Source of the DNA: Lycium barbarum
Lineage: Eukaryota; Streptophyta; Magnoliopsida; Solanales; Solanaceae
NCBI RefSeq assembly: GCF_019175385.1
Contig: NC_083341.1
Coordinates: 88,376,321 to 88,440,320 of the forward strand
Length of the DNA: 64,000 bases
Reading direction: 5' to 3'
The notes under the pieces were generated by a model, which worked only from the letters and a program-made list of their open reading frames with translations, made no database searches and was not told the DNA's origin. Position numbers and translations under genes: made by a program. Shown piece by piece: positions 46,151 to 57,151 of this stretch (its first letter is position 1; every line of letters begins with the position of its first letter).

Positions 46151-48200
46151 AATTTTGTCCCGGTAATTTGGTTCAAACCATGTTTCACCTTTCCTTGTCA
46201 CACCCACATTGTTGTTACTGAATTCTTACTTGTCTTATCAAGTACACGCTTGGTCTCATTCTTAATATACAAATATTCGTAGATTGCATAACTATTGTTG
46301 TACAACTTGTATAAAGTATATCCAATCTTAGTCATAGTCCCTTTCTCCTCCTAGTTCATCCTGTTTTGCATATCTTATTTGTACTAAACCTGAGTTGCGG
46401 TCTATCTTATCATACTCCCTTCCCTTCCTTCATTATCCATTTGATTTTCTCACATCCTACTATAGGAGATTTCCTATCCTTCCTCCTTTGCTACTTATAA
46501 GTTACAGTATTATTAGCAAGTAACCCCATTGACAACGTCTTAACCTCTAATCTAGTATTGCATTGCTATCCCTTGTAATATGTCTTAAGTTATTCGTTAC
46601 CATTCTCTTGTCGTATTCTGCCTTTTTATAAGCACCCCCTTTGTAATGCCATATTATTCGAGATCTTTACAGATGCCTTTCTGCACCATCTCAAATACCA
46701 TCTTGACTTCCATCCATTCATTGCTAGCTTTCAGGTCTTATTGACTTGTCCAAGCGAGGGATCTCGTTTAAGGTTTAAGCATTCACATTAAATGTGTTGT
46801 AGTGTCAATTGTTTCCATTTATACTTACTTTACTTTCACTCGCTTCCCCCTTTTGGGGTTGTACTTATACCATATCCATGTCTTTTCATTATAATCTATA
46901 ACTTGATTATCCTCGTACGAGACCTTAACAAAATCACGAAGTGACAAGAACCTTTCTATATATAGTGTAAAATCTCATCTGATGATCTGTACTTGAGTAA
47001 TGTAACCCATGTAGCAAATTATCCACGGTCACTTTCCACTTACCCCGATCGGTAATTAGTTAGTACTTGTAGTCGTTCAAAATTCTTAACTGGGTAGCAC
47101 TTATATTCCGATGATAAGTGTTCCAAGATCTGCTGTATCATTATCTTTATCCCAACCTGTATCATATGTTTCCTTTAATAGATTTACAATACATTATTTG
47201 TCCTTCAGGCCTACAGTCCTTGTCCGTTAAGGATTCCACTATTCCCGAGGTGAAGTCATGTACACGCAGTACTCCTTTATGCCTTATGCTCTTTTAACCT
47301 TGTTGTGTACCCAACACTGACTTCTGACTTACCCAGAATCACATCAAGTTCACCTTAGTAATGGTTTATCTTATCACCTTGTCGTCGTACTACACCTTTA
47401 AGTTCGTAGCTATATATTTCCCTTTTATTTTATACTCGTACTCAATTAACTACGTCTATCTTGGGTGCTTCCTTTAGTATTCCCTTACCATTTCTCCAGT
47501 CTATGTCCATCTTTTATTCTGTGCACGAGGAATCTCATGCTACCTCTGTATCCTTCGGAAAACACTACTTCTACATAACCCCTTTTCTCATTCAAAACGT
47601 ATTCTGTTCATCCCTCTTTGTTCTTATCATACCAGTCACTTTCTGGCACTCAATCTGCTTCGTTTCTCATCTTTCTATAGTTTGGTCTCTTCACAACTCC
47701 GTCACTTATATTACTCGTATTCTCGGCTGCGCTGTTATCTTGCTCGCTTCCTTCTTATTTCCTTCTTTCGATTAACTCCCCCTTTTCTTGTGCTCTCTTT
47801 TGTTTTCGTTATCACATAATCTCCATTCTGAACCTTCCCTATAGGACTTTATAAATCTTTCTTATTCGTTCTATAGCTCACCTTTATACTTTAGTCACAT
47901 AGATCATGTCATCTCTTTTAGTCACTTCCTCACCAGACTTTACTCATTTTCATAACAATCCTTATTGTATTCACATTATATTCTGGTCGTAATCAATCCT
48001 ATAGTGTAACACTTCTTAACCTTTTATCCTTTCTGGTTAAGCTTATCCTTAATACCTCACAAGCTGTCTTATCAATACATTCATATTCGTGACAATTCTT
48101 CTTTCTTTGTACTCTTGTCTCAATCATATTATTACTTCTTCTAACTATAAACTCGTCGTAATTTACCCTTGCTTGTCAATTCCGTTGATACCATAATATA
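46151..48200 (-). other. TE10 non-coding interior shared with TE11
   Basis: Two kb without codable homology, strongly C/T-rich on the plus strand. The first several hundred bp align in order with 63380-64000 (for example TTGCATAACTATT, TATATCCAATCTTAGTCATA, TCTAATCTAGTATTGCATTG versus its TE11 form). A 104-codon frame at 47461-47775 has no recognisable feature. I see no RNA gene. Confidence 0.65.
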
Positions 48201-49400
48201 ACACCCTATCAAGATTTGCCAGCCTTTTCTAGACCATCTTTTAGCATCTCAAGCCCTTCCAAATTACCCTAGCACTTCATCAACAACACATGGAACACAT
48301 GATCTAAGACAACCCACAAGTTTGAGTTTTCCTTCTACAAATTCCATCTCCTATTAGTTGATTAAGAACTAATAAACTCAAGGACATAAAGATATGGTAA
48401 AATGTTACCTCAAGAACACAAGAGCTCTCCAACTCCAAGATTACATCACTATGAAGCATCCTCCAAAACCACCACAAGAAGAAGGACTAGAATCCGACAA
48501 GCACCACGGGACTTCTAATGCTTGATTCACATAGTTTACCTTCAGATTTATTCTTGGGTCATGAACGAACTATTTAGTTCATAAACTACTTGATGTATGC
48601 TTTGTACTCTTCAAATAAAAGTGAAACTTAATTGCTGGACGTTTTTGCTCTTCAACATGAACTTTTTCTAAGGTAAAATGTGGCCGGAAAGTATTCAGGT
48701 CCGTTCAAATGAATTCCAAACTTTGCTGCTCATATTTGCTTCTTCAAAATAACATTTCCCAAATAAGAATGATGCCTCTTACGAATGACATGGAGGGTAT
48801 CTCTTAAAGCTTTAATCCAACATGATAAATTTACCATACCGATGTCGACCTCATAATTACTATTATTATCAATTCAACCGTTACCTTTATTTCTCGAAGT
48901 CAAACGTACTTGCAACTTAGTCAAATCTTACCATTACTGTTGACATGACCTTTCAAGACTTTTTACGAACTTATATCTCATTCTCTTTTTATTTCTTGAA
49001 AATTTTTGACAGAGTTTCCTCTGTATTTCTTACTATCCCAAAACCTGTACGCAGGAAATACCAACAATGCCTCACAGGGCCAACATATACATATATATTA
49101 TATCATATCATAGCCGCACAGGGCTCCCCATATCAATAACAGTATGAAAATGACGAACTTACCTCGTATGTCCAACTCAAACTGTATCTGTTACACTTTC
49201 TTGTTAATTTTCCCTTTCAATCTTTAACTGCAGGTTTCAATCATACCTGCAACATTCACACTATATCTGACATATATTCTGCTTACCGTTACTGATTCTT
49301 TCAGCTTCTTCTGTGCATACCTTATAACTGAACTTATCAACAACATATATACATTCAATCCATTTTCTTACTATACTTACAATAACTTACCTTGATGATG
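48201..49400 (-). other. TE10 interior: LTR-like relic
   Basis: GTTGATACCATAATATAACA at 48184-48203 looks like a decayed PBS (TGGTATCAAC on the minus strand) next to an LTR end. CTTGAG|GTAACATTTT (about 48409) and TTTATTTGAAG (about 48616) occupy the places of the leader donor and TATA in the chromovirus LTRs. GCACAGGGC repeats follow (49060-49130). This suggests a relic of an older chromovirus LTR carried inside TE10. Tentative. Confidence 0.35.
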
Positions 49401-49700
49401 GCCAGTTTGCCATTCTATATATACAAATTTTGATAACGTAACCTCGAGGAAATGTCTTGCCTCTGTAACTCCCAGTAGCATCATTTACCTTCTCTTGTCG
49501 ACACCACTCTCCTGCTAAAATCAAAGGTCAGTATATAAGGGATATCATTTCCTATCTCTTGGCTCTATCGCACGATCTAGAGTAAGAAGGAAAGATAATA
49601 TCCTAAATGTCCTGTAGCTTCCTATTTATAGATGTGGTGCACAACACACCGATAAACAAGACTCTACTAGACACGGTCTGTAGACACTCCGAGAATGAAC
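49401..49700 (-). other. TE10 5' leader
   Basis: Sequence between the PBS and the interior, with the typical AGTAGAGTCTTGTTTATCGG, GTGTGTTGTGCACCAC and CTATAAATAGG order. No gag follows. Confidence 0.6.
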
Positions 49701-49713
49701 TGCTCTGATACCA
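49701..49713 (-). other. Primer-binding site of TE10
   Basis: TGGTATCAGAGCA on the minus strand, 4 nt from the 5' LTR end; complementary to initiator tRNA-Met. Confidence 0.9.
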
Positions 49714-49717
49714 CTTT

Positions 49718-52228
49718 TGTCATGACCCAACCCCGTGGGCCATGACCAGTGCCCGAGATGGACACTTGTATACGTACCTGTTAAACATAGTCAGGTTGAC
49801 ACTATAGACAATATAGGAATTGACAAAGATCCAAACGTTCACAATGTCACATATCATGATAATCTGTCTCGTGAGGAGTCACAACCAATCACATCGTAAT
49901 AAAATACGCAAGCCGACAAGGCTGCCACTATATATCGTTATAAAACGCAAGCCGACAAGGCTGCCACAACATGTCAATACTATACATAAGCCGACAAGGC
50001 TATCACAACATGTGAATACTATACATAAGCCGGCAAGGCTATCACCACATGTCAATACCATACGTAAGCCGACAAGGCTATCACAATATGTCAATACCAT
50101 ACGTAAGCCATATAGACACGGCTGAACAAAACTTATACATAACCCACACATATGTCTACAGACCTCTACGAGTATCGATAGCGAATATGACGGGACAGGG
50201 CCCCGTCGTACCCCTGGATAAACACGTATATATACAGCAAAAGATCTGTATCAAAAGTCCAAGCTCCGGAACAATGGAGCTCTCCAAGACAGCTGAGTGG
50301 AAATCCTAAGCTGGAGGATCGCCAAATCGAGTATCTGTACCTGCGGGCATGAAACGCAGCCCCGCTGAAAAAAGGGGGTCAGTACGAGATATGTACTGAG
50401 TATATAAATCATGAAATACAGTAAAGAGGATCTTGACTGAAATAGAGATCACAGAAGATAAGTATGACATTCAGAATACCAATATACTTGCCTTATGAAA
50501 TGTAAATCGTGCATATTAATATCATATATCATACCCGGCCCATTATGGGACTCGATGACATAATCATATCCTCATCATATATATATATATATATACCGTA
50601 CCCGGCCCTCTAGTGAGGGACTCGGTGAATAAAGTCATCACATGCCATCCTTGGCGCCATAATCACATCATCATATCGTCATATCATCACATCATCATAT
50701 CATTATATATATACATATACCGTACCCGGCCCTCTAGTGAGGGACTCGGTGAACAATACAGTGAACTGTGCACGAGAACATACTCGGCCCGGGACTCGGT
50801 GAAAGATATATTGAGGCATGCACGAGCAGAGTAGTGAGCAACCATACGCAAACTAAATTATATTTGAGACTCAATAGAGTATTCAAACGAACTATCATTT
50901 GGAAATCAAGACAATAATCACATCAAGTACCCTTCGAATGTCACTATGGAATATATCAAATAGAACTTCAGAAATCATAGATACGTGTCAAGACACAATG
51001 AATTAGCTTCTGGAAATCAAGAACATTAGCCATCCTAGTGGCTCTAAGAATAGGAGCTTCTTTGGAGTCATATATATACGTCGTCTGTTTGTTTCATAAA
51101 GATCATGCCAAGAAGAAAAAAGGGTTAGTTTTACATACCTGTTTAAGGTTAATCGTAATCTCGTTCGCTTCGTCGCCCCTTTAGCCTATTTAATTTAAAA
51201 GTAACGCTATCGTTAGTAAACTATACTTCCTAGCTCATAAATCTGTAACCAATCGCCTATAGGACTCATTCTTTAACTTATACTTTCTTGATTCGGGTTT
51301 TCATTAGTTAAGGACTTAACGGAAATCGGGCAGCATTTCCCCTATATATTCGTCTAACCCAAATTTTCAATTATCCTCCTGTTATCACAGAAATACCAAC
51401 AATAACAGCAATAGAGATATGCATACAAAATTCTTACAATTCAGCCCATAAACAATTCTAACAATCCAACAACCCTTCTTAATCCTTCTCGACCCACAAT
51501 TTCATGTAACAACGATCTCATGCATTTTCTTACTTCCAATTTCATTCAAACCAATTTTAATAATTCCATCACAACACTATTAATACAATTACACCACAAA
51601 ATAAGAAAGTCTTACCTAAATTTTCTCGAAGGAATTTCTACACTTAATTGCTCCAATTTCACAATTTCTTCTTCCCCAATTCAATATCCAATGTTGCTAT
51701 CACCTCCTTGAACTTGTAATTCACTTGAAACTTGATCAAAATATTCAACAAAACAAAATTTTCTCCATCACCATGGCTGGCCGAGAGCAGCCATGGAAGT
51801 TTTAATTTTTTTTTTCCTAACTTGATTTTTGGTAAAATGAATTCAAGTGTTGATTCCTTCATTTGCCAATTTTTTATATATGGCTCCCCATGTATTGCCA
51901 CGTCCACCCCCTCTAATGACTCACCAAAATATTTTATTGAATTGTTATTATTTTGTTTTATAAAACTAAAACGGGTGGGGCCCACACATAGTAATTAAGT
52001 TAATTAATTTTAACTAATCACTAATTTTTGCTTAATAATTTAATCACAATTAATTAGTCCCTAATCCCTAATAATATTTCTACACTAAATAAAATTTATA
52101 AACAATTTGTGTTCTAATTAAAATTGAAAATTAAAAGTTCCTATTTCGTATCCGAAAATGATCCCGTCTTTAACTTAAGTCGGTTAGCTTGCGAATAATC
52201 TCGACGTATAAGAATACGGGATATAACA
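49718..52228 (-). repeat. 5' LTR of TE10 (2511 bp)
   Basis: Plus-strand ends TGTCATGACCC and GGGATATAACA. It pairs with 42492-45071. It has a perfect stem-loop (50379-50399), AG|GTATGT (51138), and the ~42 bp array. The high similarity of the two LTRs indicates a fairly recent insertion. Confidence 0.93.
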
Positions 52229-53587
52229 TTAAATACGACTTGAAATACGGACCGTAAACTGAAATAGGCCCGTAAACTGAGTTCGTAAATCACCATGTCC
52301 TCGGCCTACCTTTCTGGTTCTGTTATGCTTAAATACGCCCATGAAATACGGCCCGTATTCTAGAATACGGACCGTAAACCGAGTTTACGACCACTGTGCA
52401 CTTTCAACTACTGTTCATTTCGAATCAGATTTCATGTTTTAAATAAGAGACCCAAGTTCATTTATTTCATTTTCATTTTTCATTCTCCAACTCAAGACTT
52501 CTCTAGAAACTTCCACACATTTCATATACAAGAACTCATGAGAAATTGATGATCAACTTCATCAAATCAACAAAACCAAGTGTGGGAAACTCATCAAAGT
52601 TCGTCCAAGCTAAGAAATTTCAAGAGAAGTAAACTAGGGTTTTGGTGCAAGAAGAGTAATACCACTCAAGGCTTGTTCCTACAACATCTAAGGTAAGTTT
52701 AATGGCATTTACATGTTATTTAGGGTATGGAAGAGTTGAAACACTTGGATTATAGAAGGATGTAAGAAATGGGTCATGAAAGTGTGAAATGATGGAAAGT
52801 CATGGTATGTCTACAAGATGATCAATAATGCTAGCTTATAATATGCCTATGTTATGTATGAAAATGTCAAGCTATGATAAGATTATAATATGTTCATGAG
52901 ATTTGTAATAATGATAGGTTATGATTGACTATATGACGATGTGATTCCACCGTGCCAATATGGCCGGGCATGTCACCACTAAGGCGGGCTGCATATGATT
53001 CCACCGTGCCTAGATGGCCGGGCATGTCATCACTAAGGCGGGCTGCTATGTTTACACCAAGCCTAGAGGGCCGGGCATGATCACCACTAGTGGCGGCATA
53101 TGATGGTTAACCGGACGCGGGTTAACGATGCGGATTACGATGTGATGATATATGTGATGACATGTGTGATGTGATGACATATGTATCATGAATATGTAAA
53201 ATATGATATATGTAAGGAATGTATTTGCCTATGACACTCATGTAGGTCATGTCCTTCTCTTATGGCTCATGATCCTTCTATTATTTTTATTTCTTTCCTG
53301 TCTTACATACTCAGTACAATGTTCGTACTGACGTCCGTTTTATTTGGACGCTGTGTTCATGCCCACAGGTAGACAGGGAGGCGAGCTTGAGCCAGACTTG
53401 TAGGAGTTGTTAGCTGATTGAGAGCACTCCTTTGTTCCGGAGGTTCTTATGATGATTCTTTTGTGTACATTTGTATATGTTGGGCCCAACGGGGTCCTGT
53501 CCCGTCTATGTGTCTTCTGCTCCAGTAGAGGCTCGTAGATACACGGTGTGGGTTATATGGTCTCACGAGGTTGCCATTATGTATATG

Positions 53588-53621
<34 letters not shown>

Positions 53622-53807
53622 TTATTTTGATGGCCGAGAGGCATATGTATATAAAAGTATTTATGCTTCCATATGAAATATGATTTTCCTACGATTTGAG
53701 CATAAATGTGATAAAAGAGCACTAAATGGGCATGACGAGAAATAGAACGAGGGGTGCTCGGTGGTTAGCCCCGGGTACCCGTAGCGGCCCCTAGCTGGGC
53801 CGTGACA

Positions 53808-53993
53808 AATATAGTCCTGCACCAAAACAAACATTATCCTATATGTTTTTTTTTTAATTTTTTTTTGTAAGAACAAAATAAACATTACACTTGGGTTGCC
53901 TCCTATGAAGTGCTTGATTTAACGTCACGACATGACGATGGTACCAATTTACTCTTGGTCGGATTGCACCAGGTCAGCATTCGTTCCAAGGTG
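53808..53993 (-). other. TE8 spacer next to integrase end
   Basis: Non-coding. It includes a T-rich run (53848-53866) and, on the plus strand, CTTGGGTTGCCTCCTATGAA, a block I associate with the 3' side of integrase in this type of element. It continues at 42181. Confidence 0.55.
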
Positions 53994-55085
53994 CTACAAC
54001 CGGTATCGGTCAACAATTCTCTCCCTATCAACCATTCCATGATAGTGCTTCACCCTCTGCCCGTTCACCTTAAATGTCCGAGTTCCATCACTGGACTTCA
54101 GTTCAATCTCCCTATAGGGTGAAACACCTACCACCTCAAACGGACCAGACCACCTTGATTTTAGCTTGCCCGATAGCAACTTCAACCAAGAGTTAAACAG
54201 CAAGACAGGATCATCTTGTAGAATTCTCTCTTCAGGATTTTCTTATCATGATACTGCTTCATCCTCTCTTTATAAAGTGCTGCACTTTCATACGCCTGGT
54301 ACCAGAATTCATCCATCTCATTGAGTTGAAACAACCTGAGTTTGGTCGCCTCTTCCCAATCCATATTAAATTTCTTCAAGGCCCACATAGCCTTATGTCA
54401 AGTTCAACCGGCAGGTGACAAACTTTATCGAAAACGAGCTTGAAGGGTGAAGTCCCAATCGGAGTCTTAACAGCAATCCGATAAGCCTATAGAGCATCAT
54501 CAAGCTTGCGGGCCCAATCAGTTCTGTTTGCATTCGCCGTTTTAGCTAGAATACTGTTGATCTCTCGATTATAGACTTCAACTTTCCCACTTGTCTAAGG
54601 ATGGTAGGGTGTTTCCACCCTATGCTTCACGCCATACTTCTCCATCAATCCCGCGAAGGCTCTATTGCAGAAGTGGGAACCACCATCACTGTATAGCCCT
54701 CGGAGTACCAGATCGAGTAAATATGTTTTTCTTTAGGAACCCCATGACACTGTTGGCCTCATTGTTAGGTAAAGCCATCACTTCTACCCATTTCGACACA
54801 TAGTACACAGCAACCAAGATATACTTCATGCGACCAGAGCTCACAAAGGGTCCCATAAACTCAATCCCCCAGACATCGAACACCTCCACTTCTATCACAA
54901 AGTTCATAGGCATCTCTTGCCTTCTGCCTATACTCCTTTGCCTCTAACACTGATCATAAGACTGCACTAATAGATTTTCATCATGATAGATAGTTGGCCA
55001 GTAGTAACCGCATTAGGGAGCTTTAGCAGCAGTCTGGTTACCACTATGATAACCCCCAACTGGAGAGTCATGACATGACTTTAGA
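53994..55085 (-). pseudogene. TE8 integrase (Athila-like)
   Basis: Minus strand: H2C2 region (CHDSPVGGYHSG to QSYDQC, second Cys replaced by stop), core [10 protein letters not shown] where the first catalytic D is E, a small frameshift after [18 protein letters not shown] (second D kept), [19 protein letters not shown] (E kept), and a C-terminal GKLKSRWSGPFEVVG, ending FKVNGQRVKHYHG. That C-terminal form is typical of Athila-like elements and carries no chromodomain. Multiple stops and frameshifts. Confidence 0.83.
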
Positions 55086-55860
55086 ATCACCATCCTTCAC
55101 TTTCGGGAACACAACGCCGAAGGATGTTATCAGTGTATGTTCTGAACAAGTATGGCTCATCCCAATAGTATTGATGAGAATCCTGGAAGAACTTCTTCTT
55201 TTGGTATGCCTTGCTCTCCTCTGGAATTATTTCTGTCACCAAATAGTTGGCAATGTCTGCATACTATGGTGCCACCTCTATTGACATAGCCAACACCCTC
55301 TCATATGGAAATGCATCATCGATATCTAGCTCATCCGAAGGTCTCCCAGCTTCTTCTAGCCAAGCAAGATGGTCAGCAACCTGATTCTCAGTTCCCTTGC
55401 GGTTTTTCACCTTGAAGTCAAACTCTTGCAACAACAACACTTATCGGATCAATGGAGGCTTAGCTTCCTTCTTTTCCATCAGGTATCTCAATGCGGCATG
55501 ATTAGTGTATACTACGATTTTGGACCCCAACAGATAGGCTCGAAACTTCTCAAAAGCAAAAACTATAGCAAGTAGTTCTTGCTCCATCACTGTGTAATTC
55601 ATCTAAGCAACATTCAATGTTCTGCTTACATAATAGATTAGATGCATGATTTTATTATGTCTCTGGCCAAGGACAGGACCGATAGCAAAGCCACTTGCAT
55701 CTCACGTCAATTTTAACGGTAGAGACTGGTCGGGGGAAACAATAATAGGAGTTGTGGTCAACCGCTCCTTCAATTCATCGAATGCTTTTCGGCACTTCTC
55801 GTCAAATTCAAACTTAGCCTCTTTTTCAAGAAGCTTACACATCGGGTTAGCGATTTTTTA
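55086..55860 (-). pseudogene. TE8 RNase H
   Basis: Fragments in several frames: [20 protein letters not shown], then [20 protein letters not shown] where the usual D of TDH is N, and LLLQEFDFKVKNRKGTENQV with DHLAWLE. It degrades RNA in the hybrid in active relatives. At least three stops. Confidence 0.78.
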
Positions 55861-57148
55861 GAAATCCTTGATGAAACGCCTATAGAAACCGACGTGTCCC
55901 AAAATGCTACGGACACCCTTAACTGAGATTGGCGGAGGAAGCTTAGAAATCACATCAATCTTTTCTTGATTGACCTCAATCCCTTTTTCAGATATTTTAT
56001 GCCCTAGGATGATCCCTTCCTTCACCATTAAGTGACCCTTCTCCCAATATAGCACCAGATTAGTCTCATTGCAGTGTTTAACCCAAATGGCCAAAACAGT
56101 CATCAAAAGAATCACTAAAAACCGAGAAGTCATCCATAAAGACCTCGAGAAAGTCTTCCACCATATCAGAGAATATCGACATCATACACCGCTAAAAGGT
56201 AGCCAGTACATTGCAAAGACCAAAGGGCATTCTGCTGAAAGCAAATGTCCCATACGAACAAGTAAAAGTCATCTTCTCTTGATATTCCTAGGCGATGTTG
56301 ATCTGATTGTAGCCCGAATACTTGTCAAGGAAGCAATAATAAGATCGCCCCGCTAGCCGATAAAGCATTTAATCAATAAAAGGCATAGGGAAGGGATCCT
56401 TGCAAGTGGTAGTGTTAAGCTTGCGATAGTCCATACAAACTCTCCATCCAGTTACAGTCCTCATCGGAATCAGCTCATTCTTTGCGTTGGGCACCACTGT
56501 GATGCCGCCTTTTTTCGGAACATATTGGACTGGGCTTACCCGTTTACTGTCAACAATCGGGTAAACCACTACAGGATCTAACCATTTGATGATTTCTTTC
56601 TTGATGACTTCCTGCATGTTCTCATTCAGCCTTTGATGCTCCACACGCGGCTTGCTATCCTCCTCTAGCTGGATTTTATGTTCACAGATCCTAGAAGGAA
56701 TTCCCCGAATGTTTGCTATGGTCCAACCAATAGCATGCCTATATTCACGCAATACATCCAAAAGTCTCTCAATCTGCTTCTCATTCAGTAATGGTGAAAC
56801 AATCACTGGCAATGTATTAGTCGGACCAAAGAACTCGTACTTCAAATGTGATGGGAGCTTCTTAAGCTCCAGCTTCGGTGGTTCAATGATCGAAGGATTT
56901 CCTGGAGGAATTGTTCTGTTTACTAGATCAAGATTCAACTTCTTTGGGTGGTAAGAATATGAACCCAACCAAAGAAGCGAATTTATCGTCTCCACATGAC
57001 CCTCCATGTCCTCAGCATCAAAGTTTACATAAATGCCAGCTAGAGCTTCACCCAAACATTCTTCTTCCATCTTGAACTCCACAGCTTCATCAACAAAATC
57101 AAAAGAATCAATCACTGAAATGCTCTCATAAGCACTTGGTAACTTCAT
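55861..57148 (-). pseudogene. TE8 reverse transcriptase with N-terminal linker
   Basis: A 259-codon open start (56369-57148) runs through YREYRHAIGWT-type fingers (LREYRHAIGWTIANIRGIPS), PVQYVPKKGGITVV and TGWRVCMDYRKLN. After a stop it continues in changing frames with YSGYNQI, FSRMPFGLCN and VFMDDFSVF, so the catalytic FMDD box is intact. The thumb (KGVRSILGHVGFYRRFIKDF) follows at 55858-56133. It directly follows the gag-protease frame with 3 bp between. Confidence 0.85.
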
Positions 57149-57151
57149 CCC

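Larger units (their letters stand above)
42492..52228 (-). mobile_element. TE10: complete two-LTR chromovirus derivative, mostly non-coding
   Basis: The 3' LTR (42492-45071) and 5' LTR (49718-52228) flank a 4.6 kb interior. A perfect 5 bp duplication (TTAAA), PBS and PPT are all present. The only coding remnant is the end of integrase with a chromodomain. The rest of the interior is CT-rich on the plus strand, has no gag, protease, RT or RNase H, and partly matches the interior of TE11. It is non-autonomous and must have been mobilised by proteins of a related chromovirus. Confidence 0.9.
42182..53807 (+). mobile_element. TE9: solo LTR, family S, split by TE10
   Basis: Left part 42182-42491 (TGTTACACCTCAG...), right part 52234-53807 (...GGGCCGTGACA). 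Net length is 1884 bp against 2511 and 2574 bp for TE5 and TE6. It has palindromes (52234-52395), TTTTAAATAAGAG (52437-52449), CTAAG|GTAAGT (52693), ~55 bp GGCCGGGC repeats (52945-53060) and the stem-loop (53311-53331). The segment with the GTATGT donor seems to be missing, which accounts for much of the shortfall. It is inserted in the TE8 spacer. Confidence 0.92.

Noticed and set aside
47461..47775. 104-codon plus-strand frame in the TE10 interior
   Set aside because: Hydrophobic and Ser/Phe-rich from a CT-rich strand; no motif, and antisense to the element.
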